64,000 nucleotides of DNA, taken from positions 1-64,000 of the forward strand of contig DAHUZZ010000002.1 in NCBI GenBank assembly GCA_027314915.1, read 5' to 3'. A program made the position numbers and the translations under genes. This document shows, piece after piece, positions 1-9,504 of the stretch (position 1 is its first letter; each line of letters begins with the position of its first letter). Origin of the DNA: Thermoplasmata archaeon. Lineage in GTDB: Archaea; Thermoplasmatota; Thermoplasmata; Lutacidiplasmatales; UBA184. The notes beneath the pieces are model-generated. The model was not told where the DNA came from, made no database searches, and worked only from the letters and a program-made list of their open reading frames with translations.

Positions 1-222
1 CGTCGAGATCACGGCGTCCATTCCTCGGCACGCGGCTTCGAGGGAGTGGGCGTCGCGGAGGTCGGCCGCAACCAACTCCACTCCCATCTTGCGCAGCCGA
101 TCGACCTTGCTCTTGTCGGCGGTCGGGCGTGCGATCCCACGCACCGTGTGGCGCTTCTCGATGAGCTGGGCGCAGATCGACATACCCAGGAATCCCGTGG
201 CCCCCACGACCAAGACTTTCAT
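1..222 (-). CDS. NAD(P)-binding SDR/NmrA-like epimerase, N-terminal part (truncated by window edge)
   Basis: Reverse complement reads MKVLVVGATGFLGMSICAQLIEKRHTVRGIARPTADKSKVDRLRKMGVELVAADLRD..., a Rossmann GATGFLG motif open to the window edge. Confidence 0.85.
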   Translation of the reverse strand, partial: MKVLVVGATGFLGMSICAQLIEKRHTVRGIARPTADKSKVDRLRKMGVELVAADLRDAHSLEAACRGMDAVIST

Positions 223-395
223 GGATTTCCCCCCGACGGAGCCGTCCAGCTCCCCCTCGGTGACCCGTAGCCAGTCTAGGTATACCATCCTTTCGGGAAC
301 CGATACTCTGTTGGAGGATCCGGCGGGCGCTCCGTGCGTGCACGGGGCCCACCGGAGACATCATATCGGTCCCGTGCGCATCGCCTGCGCCGAAG

Positions 396-710
396 ATGCC
401 GGAGGGCGACGAGCCAGGGACTCCGATCGACCCGAAGGAGTTTGACCGCACGATGAACGAGAAGGTCCTCGCCTTCGGATCGCGCCACGATGAGGCCTGC
501 CCGGCCTGCGGGGAGCGAGGATTTCGGCGGGTCGCCGACTCGGAAATGGTCGCCCTGTACGCCTGCCGACTCTGCGGCCACCAGGAGCAGGTCCTCCACG
601 AAGCACGGTCGGAGGTGGAACCGCCGTTCCGGGAGTACCGAGAAGGCCGAGGTTTCACGGCCGCCGTCGAAGATGCGGACGAGGGCCCCGCCGGAGGTGC
701 GCACCCGTGA
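396..710 (+). CDS. Small zinc-ribbon protein
   Basis: Two CxxC pairs (CPACG...CRLCG); overlaps the next ORF. Confidence 0.55.
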   Translation: MPEGDEPGTPIDPKEFDRTMNEKVLAFGSRHDEACPACGERGFRRVADSEMVALYACRLCGHQEQVLHEARSEVEPPFREYREGRGFTAAVEDADEGPAGGAHP

Positions 711-1321
711 GCCCGGCGCGTAGGGCGCCCTCCGGAGCCAAGCGGCGGAGCCCCCGGAAGCGCCCGTCCCTTGTCCGCCGGGGCCGGCACCGCAAGGCGG
801 CCGACCCCATGGACTCGCTCGACGTGGCCATCCTCGCCGCCCTCCGTCGCGACGGCCGCGCCTCCTTGCGTCGCATCGCCCGGAGCGTGGGGGCGAGCGT
901 CACGACGGTCAGCAGCCGGGTACGGTACCTCGAGCGACTCGGCGTCCTCCAAGGCTTCGTTCCGCTGGTCAGCGTCCGGCAGCTCGCGGCCATCGGCCGC
1001 TCCCCGCACTGCGTCGCGCTGCAGGTGATCCCCTCCCGCGGCGATCCCGAAGCGGTCGAGCGGTTGGCCCGCGAGATCGCCCGGGAGCCCCACGTGTGCT
1101 ACCTCTTCGAGCTGGCCGGGTCCGAGGAGTTGATGGCGCTGGCCTCGACGCCCGCGGCCACCGAGACGGCTGCTCTCGTGAAGCGGATCGCCGGGATCCC
1201 GAACGTCGCGCGGGTGCGGCCCATCCCGATCCTCCACGTCCACAAGGAGCGCCCGGGCCACCCGGTCGGCCGGGCGGGGACGACCTTGGAACTCCCCCCG
1301 GGCCTTGCGCTCGCGCCCTGA
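707..1321 (+). CDS. Lrp/AsnC-family transcriptional regulator (true start may be at 809, MDSLDVAIL)
   Basis: HTH 'LDVAILAALRRDGRASLRRIARSVGASVTTVSSRVRYLERLGVLQGF' followed by a RAM-like domain. Confidence 0.8.
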   Translation: MSPARRAPSGAKRRSPRKRPSLVRRGRHRKAADPMDSLDVAILAALRRDGRASLRRIARSVGASVTTVSSRVRYLERLGVLQGFVPLVSVRQLAAIGRSPHCVALQVIPSRGDPEAVERLAREIAREPHVCYLFELAGSEELMALASTPAATETAALVKRIAGIPNVARVRPIPILHVHKERPGHPVGRAGTTLELPPGLALAP

Positions 1322-1384
1322 CCCGACGGTGGCGCCGACGGGCGAGCCCCCCCCGTGCAAAGACTTATCACGGTCCCCCCGTTT

Positions 1385-1396
1385 GGACGATTGTCC
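1385..1396. promoter_or_regulatory. Palindromic operator-like motif GGACGATTGTCC in the sHdr promoter
   Basis: Perfect GGAC..GTCC arms, 12 nt before the hdrC1 ATG and downstream of a TATA-like 'AAAGACTTATCA' (about 1359-1370). Confidence 0.6.
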
Positions 1397-1407
1397 ATCT
1401 CACGAAC

Positions 1408-2244
1408 ATGAGCATCGTCGCTCGCCTTCCGCGTCGCACGCTCTCCCTCACCGAGGAGGAGGAGGCGGCCCCCCCCACCATGGAGCTCACGGGGAGGCGA
1501 CGGATGACGGCCGAGGAACGGGGCACGGCCGCCACGATCTTCCAGGAGTTCCGGGCCGATCGACGACATCGGGAGTTCGTCGTGGGGTGTCTCAACTGTG
1601 GAGAGTGCACCACGGGCTGCCCGGCCGCGCGGTTCTACGACTTCTCGCCGCGCGAGATGCTCCAGATCGCCCAGAACGGCGACGCCACCACGCTGTGGGA
1701 TGCGATGCAGGAGAAGATCTGGGCGTGCTGCCAGTGCTACACCTGCAACATGCGCTGTCGGTTCGGCAACGACATCGCGGGCATCATCAGCGTGATGCGC
1801 GAGCTCTCGGTCTCGCACGGCCTCGAATCGACGCGGCGCACGCTCGCCCCCTTCGGCCGCTCCCTCACCCTGCTCATGACGGTCGGCACGCAGGTGGCGT
1901 CCGACATGATCCAGCCGGACTTCTTCCGCGACTGGGGCCCGTTCGCCACCGGCTCGGACAAGGTCTGGCAGGTGAGCGCCGAGGTGATGCGGAAGGCGAT
2001 CCCCTCGGACGTCCTCCAGACGACCCGGTCGTCCTGGGAAGTGTCGGTGCAGACCTCGCTCGAGCTGTTCCGGATCTACGAGGAGACCGGGGTGCTCGAC
2101 ATGCTCCGGGGACTCGACCCGGACCTGACGGAGATGCTGATCGACATCATCGAGGAGCGGCGCGAGGAGTTCGTCGAGGCACGCGAGCGCTTCCAGGACC
2201 AGCTGGCGGGCCAGACGGGACCGGTGACGACCTTTTCGGGGTAG
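1408..2244 (+). CDS. hdrC1: sHdrC1, heterodisulfide reductase subunit C-like iron-sulfur protein
   Basis: CLNCGECTTGCP and CCQCYTCNMRC [4Fe-4S] motifs; first gene of the C1-B1-A-hyp-C2-B2 order. Confidence 0.9.
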   Translation: MSIVARLPRRTLSLTEEEEAAPPTMELTGRRRMTAEERGTAATIFQEFRADRRHREFVVGCLNCGECTTGCPAARFYDFSPREMLQIAQNGDATTLWDAMQEKIWACCQCYTCNMRCRFGNDIAGIISVMRELSVSHGLESTRRTLAPFGRSLTLLMTVGTQVASDMIQPDFFRDWGPFATGSDKVWQVSAEVMRKAIPSDVLQTTRSSWEVSVQTSLELFRIYEETGVLDMLRGLDPDLTEMLIDIIEERREEFVEARERFQDQLAGQTGPVTTFSG

Positions 2245-2260
2245 GCGGAGAGCGAAGGGC

Positions 2261-3580
2261 ATGCTGAGCGCGAACGAGATCCGGAAGGTGGTCGCCGAGC
2301 GGACGGCGCATCAGAAGGGCACCGGGAAGCGCGTCGTCGACGTGCGCGAGGAGATGGAACGGCTCGAGGAGCGGGGCGAGCTCGTCATCCATCGGATCCG
2401 TCCGGAGAACCGCCCCGTCGAGGCGAGCACGCTCTTCGGATGGACCAAGCGGATCCCCACCGACCGCCTCTGGCACCACAAGTCCTGTGGCCAGTGCGGC
2501 AACATCCCCGGCTATCCGTCCTCGCTCCTCTGGTTGATGAACGAGACCGGGCGCTCCTACCTCAACGAGCCCCATCAGACCTCCTGCACGGCCTGGAACT
2601 ATCACGGGACGGCGACCTCGAACCCGGTCGCGCTCGCCGCCGTCGCGGCCCGCAACTTCCACCGCGCCTACGAGACCGGCCACTTCCCCCTGATCCATTG
2701 CGGCACGAGCTTCGGGGACTACAAGGAGATGCGCAAGCTCCTGGTGGAGAACACGGAGGTGCGGCACAAGGTCCGCGAGGTCCTGCGGAAGATGGATCGC
2801 GATCTCGTGCTCCCGGAGGAGATCGTCCACTACTCCGAATGGGTCCACGCAATGACCCCCGAGATCCTGGCCCGCCAGCGGTACCCCGTGAAGGGGATCA
2901 TTGCGACCGTGCACGAGCCGTGCCACTACTACAAGATGGTGCCCGAGGACGCCGTCTACGATGATGCGATCTACGCCGGCCAGCGCCCCGCCGTGCCGTC
3001 CGGGATCCTCATGGCGCTGGGGGCGACCGTCGCCGACTACTCGACGTGGTACGACTGCTGCGGGTTCGGCTTCCGCCACATCCTGAGCGAGCGGGAGTTC
3101 AGCCGCTCCTTCGCGAACCTTCGGAAGATCCGTCCGATGGTGGAAGAGGCCCACGCCGACGTGGCGATCACCAGCGACACCGGCTGCGTGACCACCCTCG
3201 ACAAGAGCCAGTGGATCGGCAAGGCGCACGGGCTCTCCTACCTGCTGCCGGTGCTCGCGGACGTGCAGTTCGCCGCCCTCGCGCTGGGCGCGCATCCGTA
3301 CAAGATCGCCCAGGTGCACTGGCACTCCTCCTCCACGGAGGGTCTGCTGACGAAGATGGGGATCGACTGGCGCACCGCGAAGGAGGAGTTCCAGGAGTAC
3401 CTGCGCGCGCTCAAGGCCGGCGCGACGCCGGAGCTGTTGCATCCGGCCCACGGGGAGATCGAGACGTTCTTCGCCGTCAACAAGGGCCAGGTCCTGCCCG
3501 AGGCCTCCGGTCCGGCCCCCACCTCCGCTTCCGCTTCCGCTCCCGCGGCCGTGCCGGCGGTCGGAGGACCGGCCAAGTGA
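2261..3580 (+). CDS. hdrB1: sHdrB1, heterodisulfide reductase subunit B-like (CCG domain)
   Basis: CGQCGNIPGYP, HEPCHYYK and YDCCGFGFRH cysteine-rich motifs; follows hdrC1. Confidence 0.88.
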   Translation: MLSANEIRKVVAERTAHQKGTGKRVVDVREEMERLEERGELVIHRIRPENRPVEASTLFGWTKRIPTDRLWHHKSCGQCGNIPGYPSSLLWLMNETGRSYLNEPHQTSCTAWNYHGTATSNPVALAAVAARNFHRAYETGHFPLIHCGTSFGDYKEMRKLLVENTEVRHKVREVLRKMDRDLVLPEEIVHYSEWVHAMTPEILARQRYPVKGIIATVHEPCHYYKMVPEDAVYDDAIYAGQRPAVPSGILMALGATVADYSTWYDCCGFGFRHILSEREFSRSFANLRKIRPMVEEAHADVAITSDTGCVTTLDKSQWIGKAHGLSYLLPVLADVQFAALALGAHPYKIAQVHWHSSSTEGLLTKMGIDWRTAKEEFQEYLRALKAGATPELLHPAHGEIETFFAVNKGQVLPEASGPAPTSASASAPAAVPAVGGPAK

Positions 3581-4614
3581 ACCCGATCCTCGTCCTCGGG
3601 GGCGGACCCGCCGGCCTCAGCGCGACCGCGGAGCTCGCGTCGCTCGGGGCGCCGACGCTCCTCGTGGAGCGGGAGAGCTACCTTGGAGGGAACCCGAAAC
3701 GGTGGCATTACTCCCTGCTCGCCCCCGATCTCCGCCCCGCCGAGGAAGTGATGGACCCGCTGCTTGAGCGGGTGACGGGGCGGCCCGAGGTGGAGCTCCG
3801 GCTGGGAACCACCCTGACGAAGGCCGAGCGGACCGCCACCGGCTTTTCGGTCGCCCTGCGGTCCGCCGACACCACGGTGACGCGGGAGGTCTCCGCGGTC
3901 GTCCTCGCGACCGGGTTCGACCACTTCGATTCGCGACGTAAGTTCGAGTACGGCTACGGGCGGTACCCGGATGTGCTCGACTTCAAGGAGCTCGAGGGGA
4001 TGATCCACGACGACAAGGTCCTGCGGCCCTCCGACGGCCGTCCGCCGAAGCGGATCGCCTGGATCCTCTGCGTCGGCTCGCGGGACGTCCAGGTGGGGAA
4101 TCCCTGGTGCTGCCGGATGGGCTGCGCCGTGAGCATCAAGCAGGCCGTCGAGATCCGGCAGAAGCACCCCGAGATCGACGCCTACGTCTACTACATGGAC
4201 ATCCGGACCTACGGGCTCTGGGAAGACCTGTACTGGAAGTCGATGCAGGAGTACGGGGTCAAGTTCATCCGGGGTCGCATCGGCCAGGTGACGGTCGCGG
4301 AGGGCGGCTCCCGGCTGATCGCGACCGGGGAGGACACGATCCTGAGCCGGCCCACCGAGGTGCCGTTCGACATGATCGTGCTCGCGAGCGGGATGGAGCC
4401 CGGGACCGGCACGAAGCAGGCCGCCGAGTTGTTCGGGGTGCCCGTCGGACCGGAAGGGTTCCTGACGCCCCGCCTCTCGGACCTGAACCCGGTCGACTCC
4501 GGCATCCCCGGGGTGTTCTTCGCGGGCGCCGCGACGGGCCCCAAGGCCATTCCCGACGCCGTCACGGAAGGAATGGGGGCGGCGCTGCGCGCCTTTCAGT
4601 ATGCTCGGCGTTGA
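3577..4614 (+). CDS. hdrA: sHdrA, FAD-binding HdrA-like subunit (GTG start overlapping hdrB1 stop)
   Basis: GGGPAGLSATAELASLG dinucleotide fold; CVGSRD...CCRMGC; short HdrA typical of sHdr complexes. Confidence 0.9.
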   Translation: MNPILVLGGGPAGLSATAELASLGAPTLLVERESYLGGNPKRWHYSLLAPDLRPAEEVMDPLLERVTGRPEVELRLGTTLTKAERTATGFSVALRSADTTVTREVSAVVLATGFDHFDSRRKFEYGYGRYPDVLDFKELEGMIHDDKVLRPSDGRPPKRIAWILCVGSRDVQVGNPWCCRMGCAVSIKQAVEIRQKHPEIDAYVYYMDIRTYGLWEDLYWKSMQEYGVKFIRGRIGQVTVAEGGSRLIATGEDTILSRPTEVPFDMIVLASGMEPGTGTKQAAELFGVPVGPEGFLTPRLSDLNPVDSGIPGVFFAGAATGPKAIPDAVTEGMGAALRAFQYARR

Positions 4615-5338
4615 GCTCCGTCGCCCCGGCACCGGACTCGGCGCCGACCCCACCCTCGTGGCCCGGGCGTTCCGCGAGCGGGTGCTGCCCTGCGGCATCG
4701 AGCCCATCAACCGGCTCGAGCGGATCGTGACGGCGAAGCACGAGGAGACCCGGAGGCTTTCGCGCGCTCCCGCCGAGGAGCTCCCGTCGCGGCTCCGACG
4801 GCTTCTCGAGACCGTGCCGGCGACCCGACCCCACCGGGACGGGCTCCTTCGCGAGACCCCGCCCGGGACGTTCCGGGAGATCGTGAGCGCGACGGGGGGC
4901 GGGCGTCTCGGGCCGCGGGACCTCGAGGAGGTCGCGGGCAGGCTCTCGGGCGCCCCGCTCGAGGTGCGCCGGGACCTCGCGGCCGAGCTGATCCACGCCT
5001 CCGCGCCGGACCGGGTCGCGCTCCTGGCCCGCTGGGTCTACCATCCGGCGCGGCGCACGGGGGTCCTCTGCGAGTTCGGCGGCCCGCCGCCCGAGGACTA
5101 TCCGGCGGCCCAGGCCCGCCTGGCCGAGGTCCGACTCGAGCTCGCGGAGCTCGGCTTCCCGTCCACCACCTTCGCCGGAGTGGATGTCCTGCTCGCGCTC
5201 ACCTACGCGGGCCGTCTGCAGGACGCGGTCGACCGGAGCTTCCAGGGCGGCGGGATCGAGCGGCTCCTGCCCGGCCCGTTCCCGCTCGCCACGATGATCC
5301 TGGGCGTACGAAGGAGGTTCGCCGATGCCGATCGTTGA
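4601..5338 (+). CDS. sHdr-associated hypothetical protein (position of 'hyp' in sHdr clusters)
   Basis: Conserved position between hdrA and hdrC2; overlaps both neighbours. Confidence 0.7.
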   Translation: MLGVELRRPGTGLGADPTLVARAFRERVLPCGIEPINRLERIVTAKHEETRRLSRAPAEELPSRLRRLLETVPATRPHRDGLLRETPPGTFREIVSATGGGRLGPRDLEEVAGRLSGAPLEVRRDLAAELIHASAPDRVALLARWVYHPARRTGVLCEFGGPPPEDYPAAQARLAEVRLELAELGFPSTTFAGVDVLLALTYAGRLQDAVDRSFQGGGIERLLPGPFPLATMILGVRRRFADADR

Positions 5339-6056
5339 GAAATCGCTCGTCCGGGTCGACCGTACCGAGAAGCTCGAGCTCGAGGGGATCGACGTCTCGG
5401 GGGACTGGAACACCTTCCTGCGGTCCCGGGTTTGGACCGACCTCGACGTCAAGGTGGCGGACTGGGTGCGGGCGCAGCCCGGGGGGGACACGATCGACCG
5501 CTGCTGGCAGTGCGGGACCTGCACCGCCGGCTGCTGCATGCACACCGACTTCGGGCTGACGGAGTTCAACCCGCGGTATTTCATCTACCTCGCCCAGATC
5601 GGCTACGAGGAGGAACTGCGCCGCTACGCCCACACGATCTGGCGCTGCGTCTCCTGCAACAAGTGCGTGGAGCGGTGCCCGAAGGGCGTGAAGGTCGAGG
5701 AGGTGGTCCATACCATCGGCAGCTACCTCGAACGGACCGGGGCCGCGCCCGAGAGCCCCGCCGACCGGTTCGACCGGGCGTACACGGAGAACCTCCTGAA
5801 TCGGGGGATCCTGGACGAAGCGGCCCTCTTCCGCACCTACGAGCGGCTCGAGGGCCGGAAGACGCCGACCCGCGAGCTCCTGCGGATGGGGCTCGCGCTC
5901 TTCACGAGCGGCCGGCTCCGCACGGGGCCGTTCGCCCACCGCACGCGCGGATGGGGGAAGATGCGCGAGGTGCTCCGGGCGAGGTTGGAGGAGGAGACCC
6001 GGCAGCGTCGCGTCCCGGTCCCCAAGCCCCCGGTCGGTGCCGGAGGGGGGCGATGA
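5325..6056 (+). CDS. hdrC2: sHdrC2, heterodisulfide reductase subunit C-like
   Basis: CWQCGTCTAGCC and CVSCNKCVERCP iron-sulfur motifs. Confidence 0.9.
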   Translation: MPIVEKSLVRVDRTEKLELEGIDVSGDWNTFLRSRVWTDLDVKVADWVRAQPGGDTIDRCWQCGTCTAGCCMHTDFGLTEFNPRYFIYLAQIGYEEELRRYAHTIWRCVSCNKCVERCPKGVKVEEVVHTIGSYLERTGAAPESPADRFDRAYTENLLNRGILDEAALFRTYERLEGRKTPTRELLRMGLALFTSGRLRTGPFAHRTRGWGKMREVLRARLEEETRQRRVPVPKPPVGAGGGR

Positions 6057-6988
6057 GCGCGAGCGCGGGGCGCGGCCCGAGCGACCCGGTCCCCGCCTAC
6101 TATCCGGGCTGCTCGTTGGATGGGCTCGGGAAGGCCTACGAGGTCACTTGCCAGCAGGTGCTCGACCGGCTCGGGCTCTCGCTCGACCGGATCGTGGACT
6201 ACAACTGCTGCGGCGCGACCGAGGTGAAGAACCTGAGCGAGGACGTCTCGGTCGCGCTGCCCGCGCGCAACCTGGCCCTCGCACGCTCCATGGACCGCCA
6301 CCAGGTCGTCGCCGCCTGCAACGGCTGCGTCTACTCCCTTGCCCGCGCGAACGACGCGGTCCAGGGCCCCGCGACCCGGGACCGGGTCAACGCGATGCTG
6401 ACCCAGGGGGGCGCGCCCGCCTACGACGGTAGCGCCTCGGTCCAGCACGTCCTCGAGTTCATCTACCAGCGGGCGGGGCCCGACCGGGTGCGCGCGGCGG
6501 TCCGACGGCCCCTCGCCGGGCTCACGGTCGCGCCGTACTACGGCTGCCTCTACACGCGACCGAAGCGGTACACGGGCGCGGGGAAGACGCCGGGCACCGA
6601 TGACCCGGAGCACCCCCACTTCCTGGACGAGCTCCTCGTGGCGTGCGGGGCGAAGATCGTCCCGGAGTTCTCCGCCAAGACGATCTGCTGCGGCGGCGGC
6701 CACGCGCTGAGCGACCTCGAGGTCTCCGTCGCCTTCAGCGCGTCGATCCTGAACGAGGCGACCCGCGCGGGCGCCGACCTCGTGGCGACGATCTGCCCGC
6801 TCGGCCAGATCAACATCGAGAACCACCTCGACCGCGTCCGGGCCGCCTACGGGCCCGAGGTGATCCGGCCCGTGGCCTACTTCACCCAGCTGATGAGCCT
6901 CGCCTTCGGCGCCTCGGTCCGCGAGGCCCGCCTCGCCGACAACTTCTCCCGACCGGATTCCTTATTGCGGGCCCGAGGGTTCCCCTAG
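6053..6988 (+). CDS. hdrB2: sHdrB2, heterodisulfide reductase subunit B-like
   Basis: YYPGCSLDG..., DYNCCGATE..., YYGCLYTRP..., TICCGGGHA CCG-domain motifs. Confidence 0.92.
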   Translation: MSASAGRGPSDPVPAYYPGCSLDGLGKAYEVTCQQVLDRLGLSLDRIVDYNCCGATEVKNLSEDVSVALPARNLALARSMDRHQVVAACNGCVYSLARANDAVQGPATRDRVNAMLTQGGAPAYDGSASVQHVLEFIYQRAGPDRVRAAVRRPLAGLTVAPYYGCLYTRPKRYTGAGKTPGTDDPEHPHFLDELLVACGAKIVPEFSAKTICCGGGHALSDLEVSVAFSASILNEATRAGADLVATICPLGQINIENHLDRVRAAYGPEVIRPVAYFTQLMSLAFGASVREARLADNFSRPDSLLRARGFP

Positions 6989-7000
6989 GGGAGTTCCACC

Positions 7001-7450
7001 ATGGCGATCCTGAACGGATGCGAGCTGCCCGAGGACCGGGCCTACTTCATCGAGCGTACGCAGATGACGTGGGCGATGGTCGAGGGGGACCGCGTGACCG
7101 TCGGGCTCACCGACCCGGCGCAGACGCGCGCCGGCAAGATCCTCCACGTGCGCGTGAAGGCGGCCGGGACCGTGCGCGAGCGGGGCAAGCCGATCGCGAC
7201 GGTGGAGAGCGGCAAGTGGGCCGGACCGGTCATGGCGCCGGTCTCGGGCACCGTCGTCGAGGCGAACGCGGAGGTCGAGAAGGACCCGACGCTCCTCAAC
7301 ACCGACCCCTACGGGCGGGGCTGGATCGTCCGCATGACCGCGACGAGCCCCGCCGAGCTCGCGTCGCTCCTCCGCGGCGAGGCCGCCCTGGCCCGGTTCA
7401 AGGAGATCCTCGAGCGCGACCAGATCCGGTGCGTCCGGTGCCAGGGGTGA
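7001..7450 (+). CDS. lbpA: Lipoate-binding protein (GcvH-like, LbpA)
   Basis: Lipoyl-domain motif 'GKPIATVESGKWAGPVMAPVSGTVVEANAEV'; directly follows hdrB2. Confidence 0.88.
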   Translation: MAILNGCELPEDRAYFIERTQMTWAMVEGDRVTVGLTDPAQTRAGKILHVRVKAAGTVRERGKPIATVESGKWAGPVMAPVSGTVVEANAEVEKDPTLLNTDPYGRGWIVRMTATSPAELASLLRGEAALARFKEILERDQIRCVRCQG

Positions 7451-7472
7451 GCGCGCGGGGAGCGATCGAACG

Positions 7473-7877
7473 ATGAGCGGATCCGGGAGCACGAGCCCAC
7501 CGAGCGACCCGACGGGGAAGAAGATCCTGATGATCATGACGACGGGGCCGGAGGACCCCGACAAGACCTACGCGCCGTTCTACACGGCGGCGCTCATGGC
7601 CGCCATGGAGATCGACACGACGATGTACTTCCTCATGCACGCGCCCGAGCTCCTCAAGAAGGGCGCGGCCGAGAAGATCCCGCTCAAGAAGGGGGGGAAC
7701 CTCAAGATGTTCCTCGATATGGCGAGCGAGAACGGGGTCAAGTTCGTGGCCTGCGCCGAGAGCTGTCGCGACCTCTGCGAGATCGCCCCGGGCGAGCTCA
7801 TCGACGGCGTGAAGCTCGTGGGGTCGGCGACGATGGCCGACCTCGCCCTCGAGGCCGACTCCGTCCTTTCCTTCTGA
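7473..7877 (+). CDS. DsrE-family protein
   Basis: DsrE-like fold pattern 'KKILMIMTTGPEDPDKTYAPFYTAALMAAMEIDTTMYF... FVACAESCRDL'. Confidence 0.75.
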   Translation: MSGSGSTSPPSDPTGKKILMIMTTGPEDPDKTYAPFYTAALMAAMEIDTTMYFLMHAPELLKKGAAEKIPLKKGGNLKMFLDMASENGVKFVACAESCRDLCEIAPGELIDGVKLVGSATMADLALEADSVLSF

Positions 7878-7893
7878 GCGGGGCCGGCGACCC

Positions 7894-9018
7894 ATGCCGG
7901 CGACCTGGCGCTGGCTCGACCTGGGCGCCGTCGACGGCGCCACGATGGTCAACCTGTTCGTGGCGCTCGCGGGTCCCGTGGGCGCCGGCCGGTCCCCGCC
8001 GACCGTGATCCTGCTCCATCCGCAGGCCCCCTTCGCGAACGTCGGGTTCCACCAGGAGGCCGAACGCGAGGTCGACGTGGAGCACTGCCGGGCGCAGGGG
8101 ATCCCCCTCGTCCGCCGCGTGGTGGGCGGTGGGGCGATCCTGGACGGACCGTGGGAGCAGGACTACATGGTCATCGTGCCCGCGGGCACCCCCGGGACCG
8201 AGGCGGGCATCGCGGCCTTCTACGAACGCTACCTCGAGCCCATCCGCGCGACGCTCGACCGCCTGGGGGTCCCGGCGGAGCGCTCCGGCGTGAACGATCT
8301 CGCCGTCCGCGGCCGGAAGGTCAGCGCCAACGGAGCGATGGCGCTCGAGGGCAGCTGGGTCCTCGTCGGCGACCTCCTCCTCGACCTCGACGTGCCGGCG
8401 ATGAGCCGGGTCCTGCGCGTCCCCGACGAGAAGTTCCGCGGGAAGCTCGCCCAGGGGATGGGCGAGTGGCTCACCTCGGTGCGCGCCGAGACGGGCCGGC
8501 TCCCCGGGCGCGAGGAGGTCGGCCACCTCCTGCGCGAGGAGTTCGCCCGACGGTTCGCGGTCGAGCTCGTCCCGGGGGTCCTCCTCCCCGAGGAGGGATC
8601 CCGGCTATCCGAGCTCGTGCGGACCCGCACGACGGACGACTGGACGTTCCAGAAGGACCGGGCCCACGGCGCCCTCGACCGCGCCCCGGCGGAGGGTCGC
8701 GCGGTGAAGATCTCGAACGAGGCGGTGATCGCGCGGATCGACCGGAAGGCCGGCAAGCTCCTGCGCGTCACGCTGCTGCACACCCACGACCGGGTCGTGG
8801 AGGTCCAGTTCTCCGGCGACTTCTTCACCCAGCCGTTCGACGGCCGGCTCGCCGAGCTCGAGGCGGCGCTCGTCGGCGTCCCGCTCCGGCCGGACGACCT
8901 GGCCGGGGCGGTGTCGGCATGGTTCGCGGGATCGAAGGTCCAGCTCATCGGGGCGGGCCCGGAGGACCTTGTCCGCTCCGTCCTCGACGCCGCCGCGCTG
9001 CCGCCCGCGTCGAGCTAG
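7894..9018 (+). CDS. Lipoate-protein ligase A-like with C-terminal LplB-like accessory domain
   Basis: 'RRVVGGGAILDGPWEQDYMV' and 'NDLAVRGRKVSANGAMALEGSWVLVGDLLLDLD'; C-terminal extension with 'KISNEAVIARIDRKAGKLLRVTLL'. Confidence 0.82.
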   Translation: MPATWRWLDLGAVDGATMVNLFVALAGPVGAGRSPPTVILLHPQAPFANVGFHQEAEREVDVEHCRAQGIPLVRRVVGGGAILDGPWEQDYMVIVPAGTPGTEAGIAAFYERYLEPIRATLDRLGVPAERSGVNDLAVRGRKVSANGAMALEGSWVLVGDLLLDLDVPAMSRVLRVPDEKFRGKLAQGMGEWLTSVRAETGRLPGREEVGHLLREEFARRFAVELVPGVLLPEEGSRLSELVRTRTTDDWTFQKDRAHGALDRAPAEGRAVKISNEAVIARIDRKAGKLLRVTLLHTHDRVVEVQFSGDFFTQPFDGRLAELEAALVGVPLRPDDLAGAVSAWFAGSKVQLIGAGPEDLVRSVLDAAALPPASS

Positions 9019-9090
9019 GGACCGGGTCGCGTGCCCGCGGGGCGGCGGTCGAGCCACGGATCCCGCCCTCCCGCGGGGGCACCGACCGCC

Positions 9091-9501
9091 CTACGCGATC
9101 ACGTGCCCGGACGCATCCACCGTGAGCCGCCCCCAGGAGGAGTCGGGGAGGACCCGGTGGTTCGTCCACGGGTCCCGGACGACCGCGCATCGTCCGAGGG
9201 GGGTATCGAAGGGTCCCGAGGCGAGGGTGCCCCCGGCGGACTCGACCACTCGGCACGCTCCGTCCCCCGACCTCACCTTGAGATCCCGCTCCAGAGCCCC
9301 CGGACCTTCGACGAGCACGAGCTCCGTGTCCGAGTCCGCCCTCTTGGGACCGGCCGATCCCCCCTCCCGGACCCACGCGCTCGGACGCCCAAGACGCGCG
9401 GGGTAGAACTCCCTCGCTTCCCTCAGGTTCGGCACCGGCGACGGCCCCCCTCCGGCGCGGGCGGGCGGACACCGGGAGACCCGCGCCCGCGCGCCCGCCA
9501 C
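9091..9501 (-). CDS. Probable glyoxalase/VOC-superfamily-like protein
   Basis: 'REFYPARLGRPSAWV....ELVLVEG....GGTLASGPFDTPLGRCAVVRDPWTN' resembles a VOC repeat. Confidence 0.45.
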   Translation of the reverse strand: MAGARARVSRCPPARAGGGPSPVPNLREAREFYPARLGRPSAWVREGGSAGPKRADSDTELVLVEGPGALERDLKVRSGDGACRVVESAGGTLASGPFDTPLGRCAVVRDPWTNHRVLPDSSWGRLTVDASGHVIA

Positions 9502-9504
9502 GGA

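Noticed and set aside
7001-7450. GcvH of a glycine cleavage system
   Set aside because: No gcvT/gcvP nearby; two GcvH-like genes sit beside sHdr and lipoate ligases, fitting LbpA
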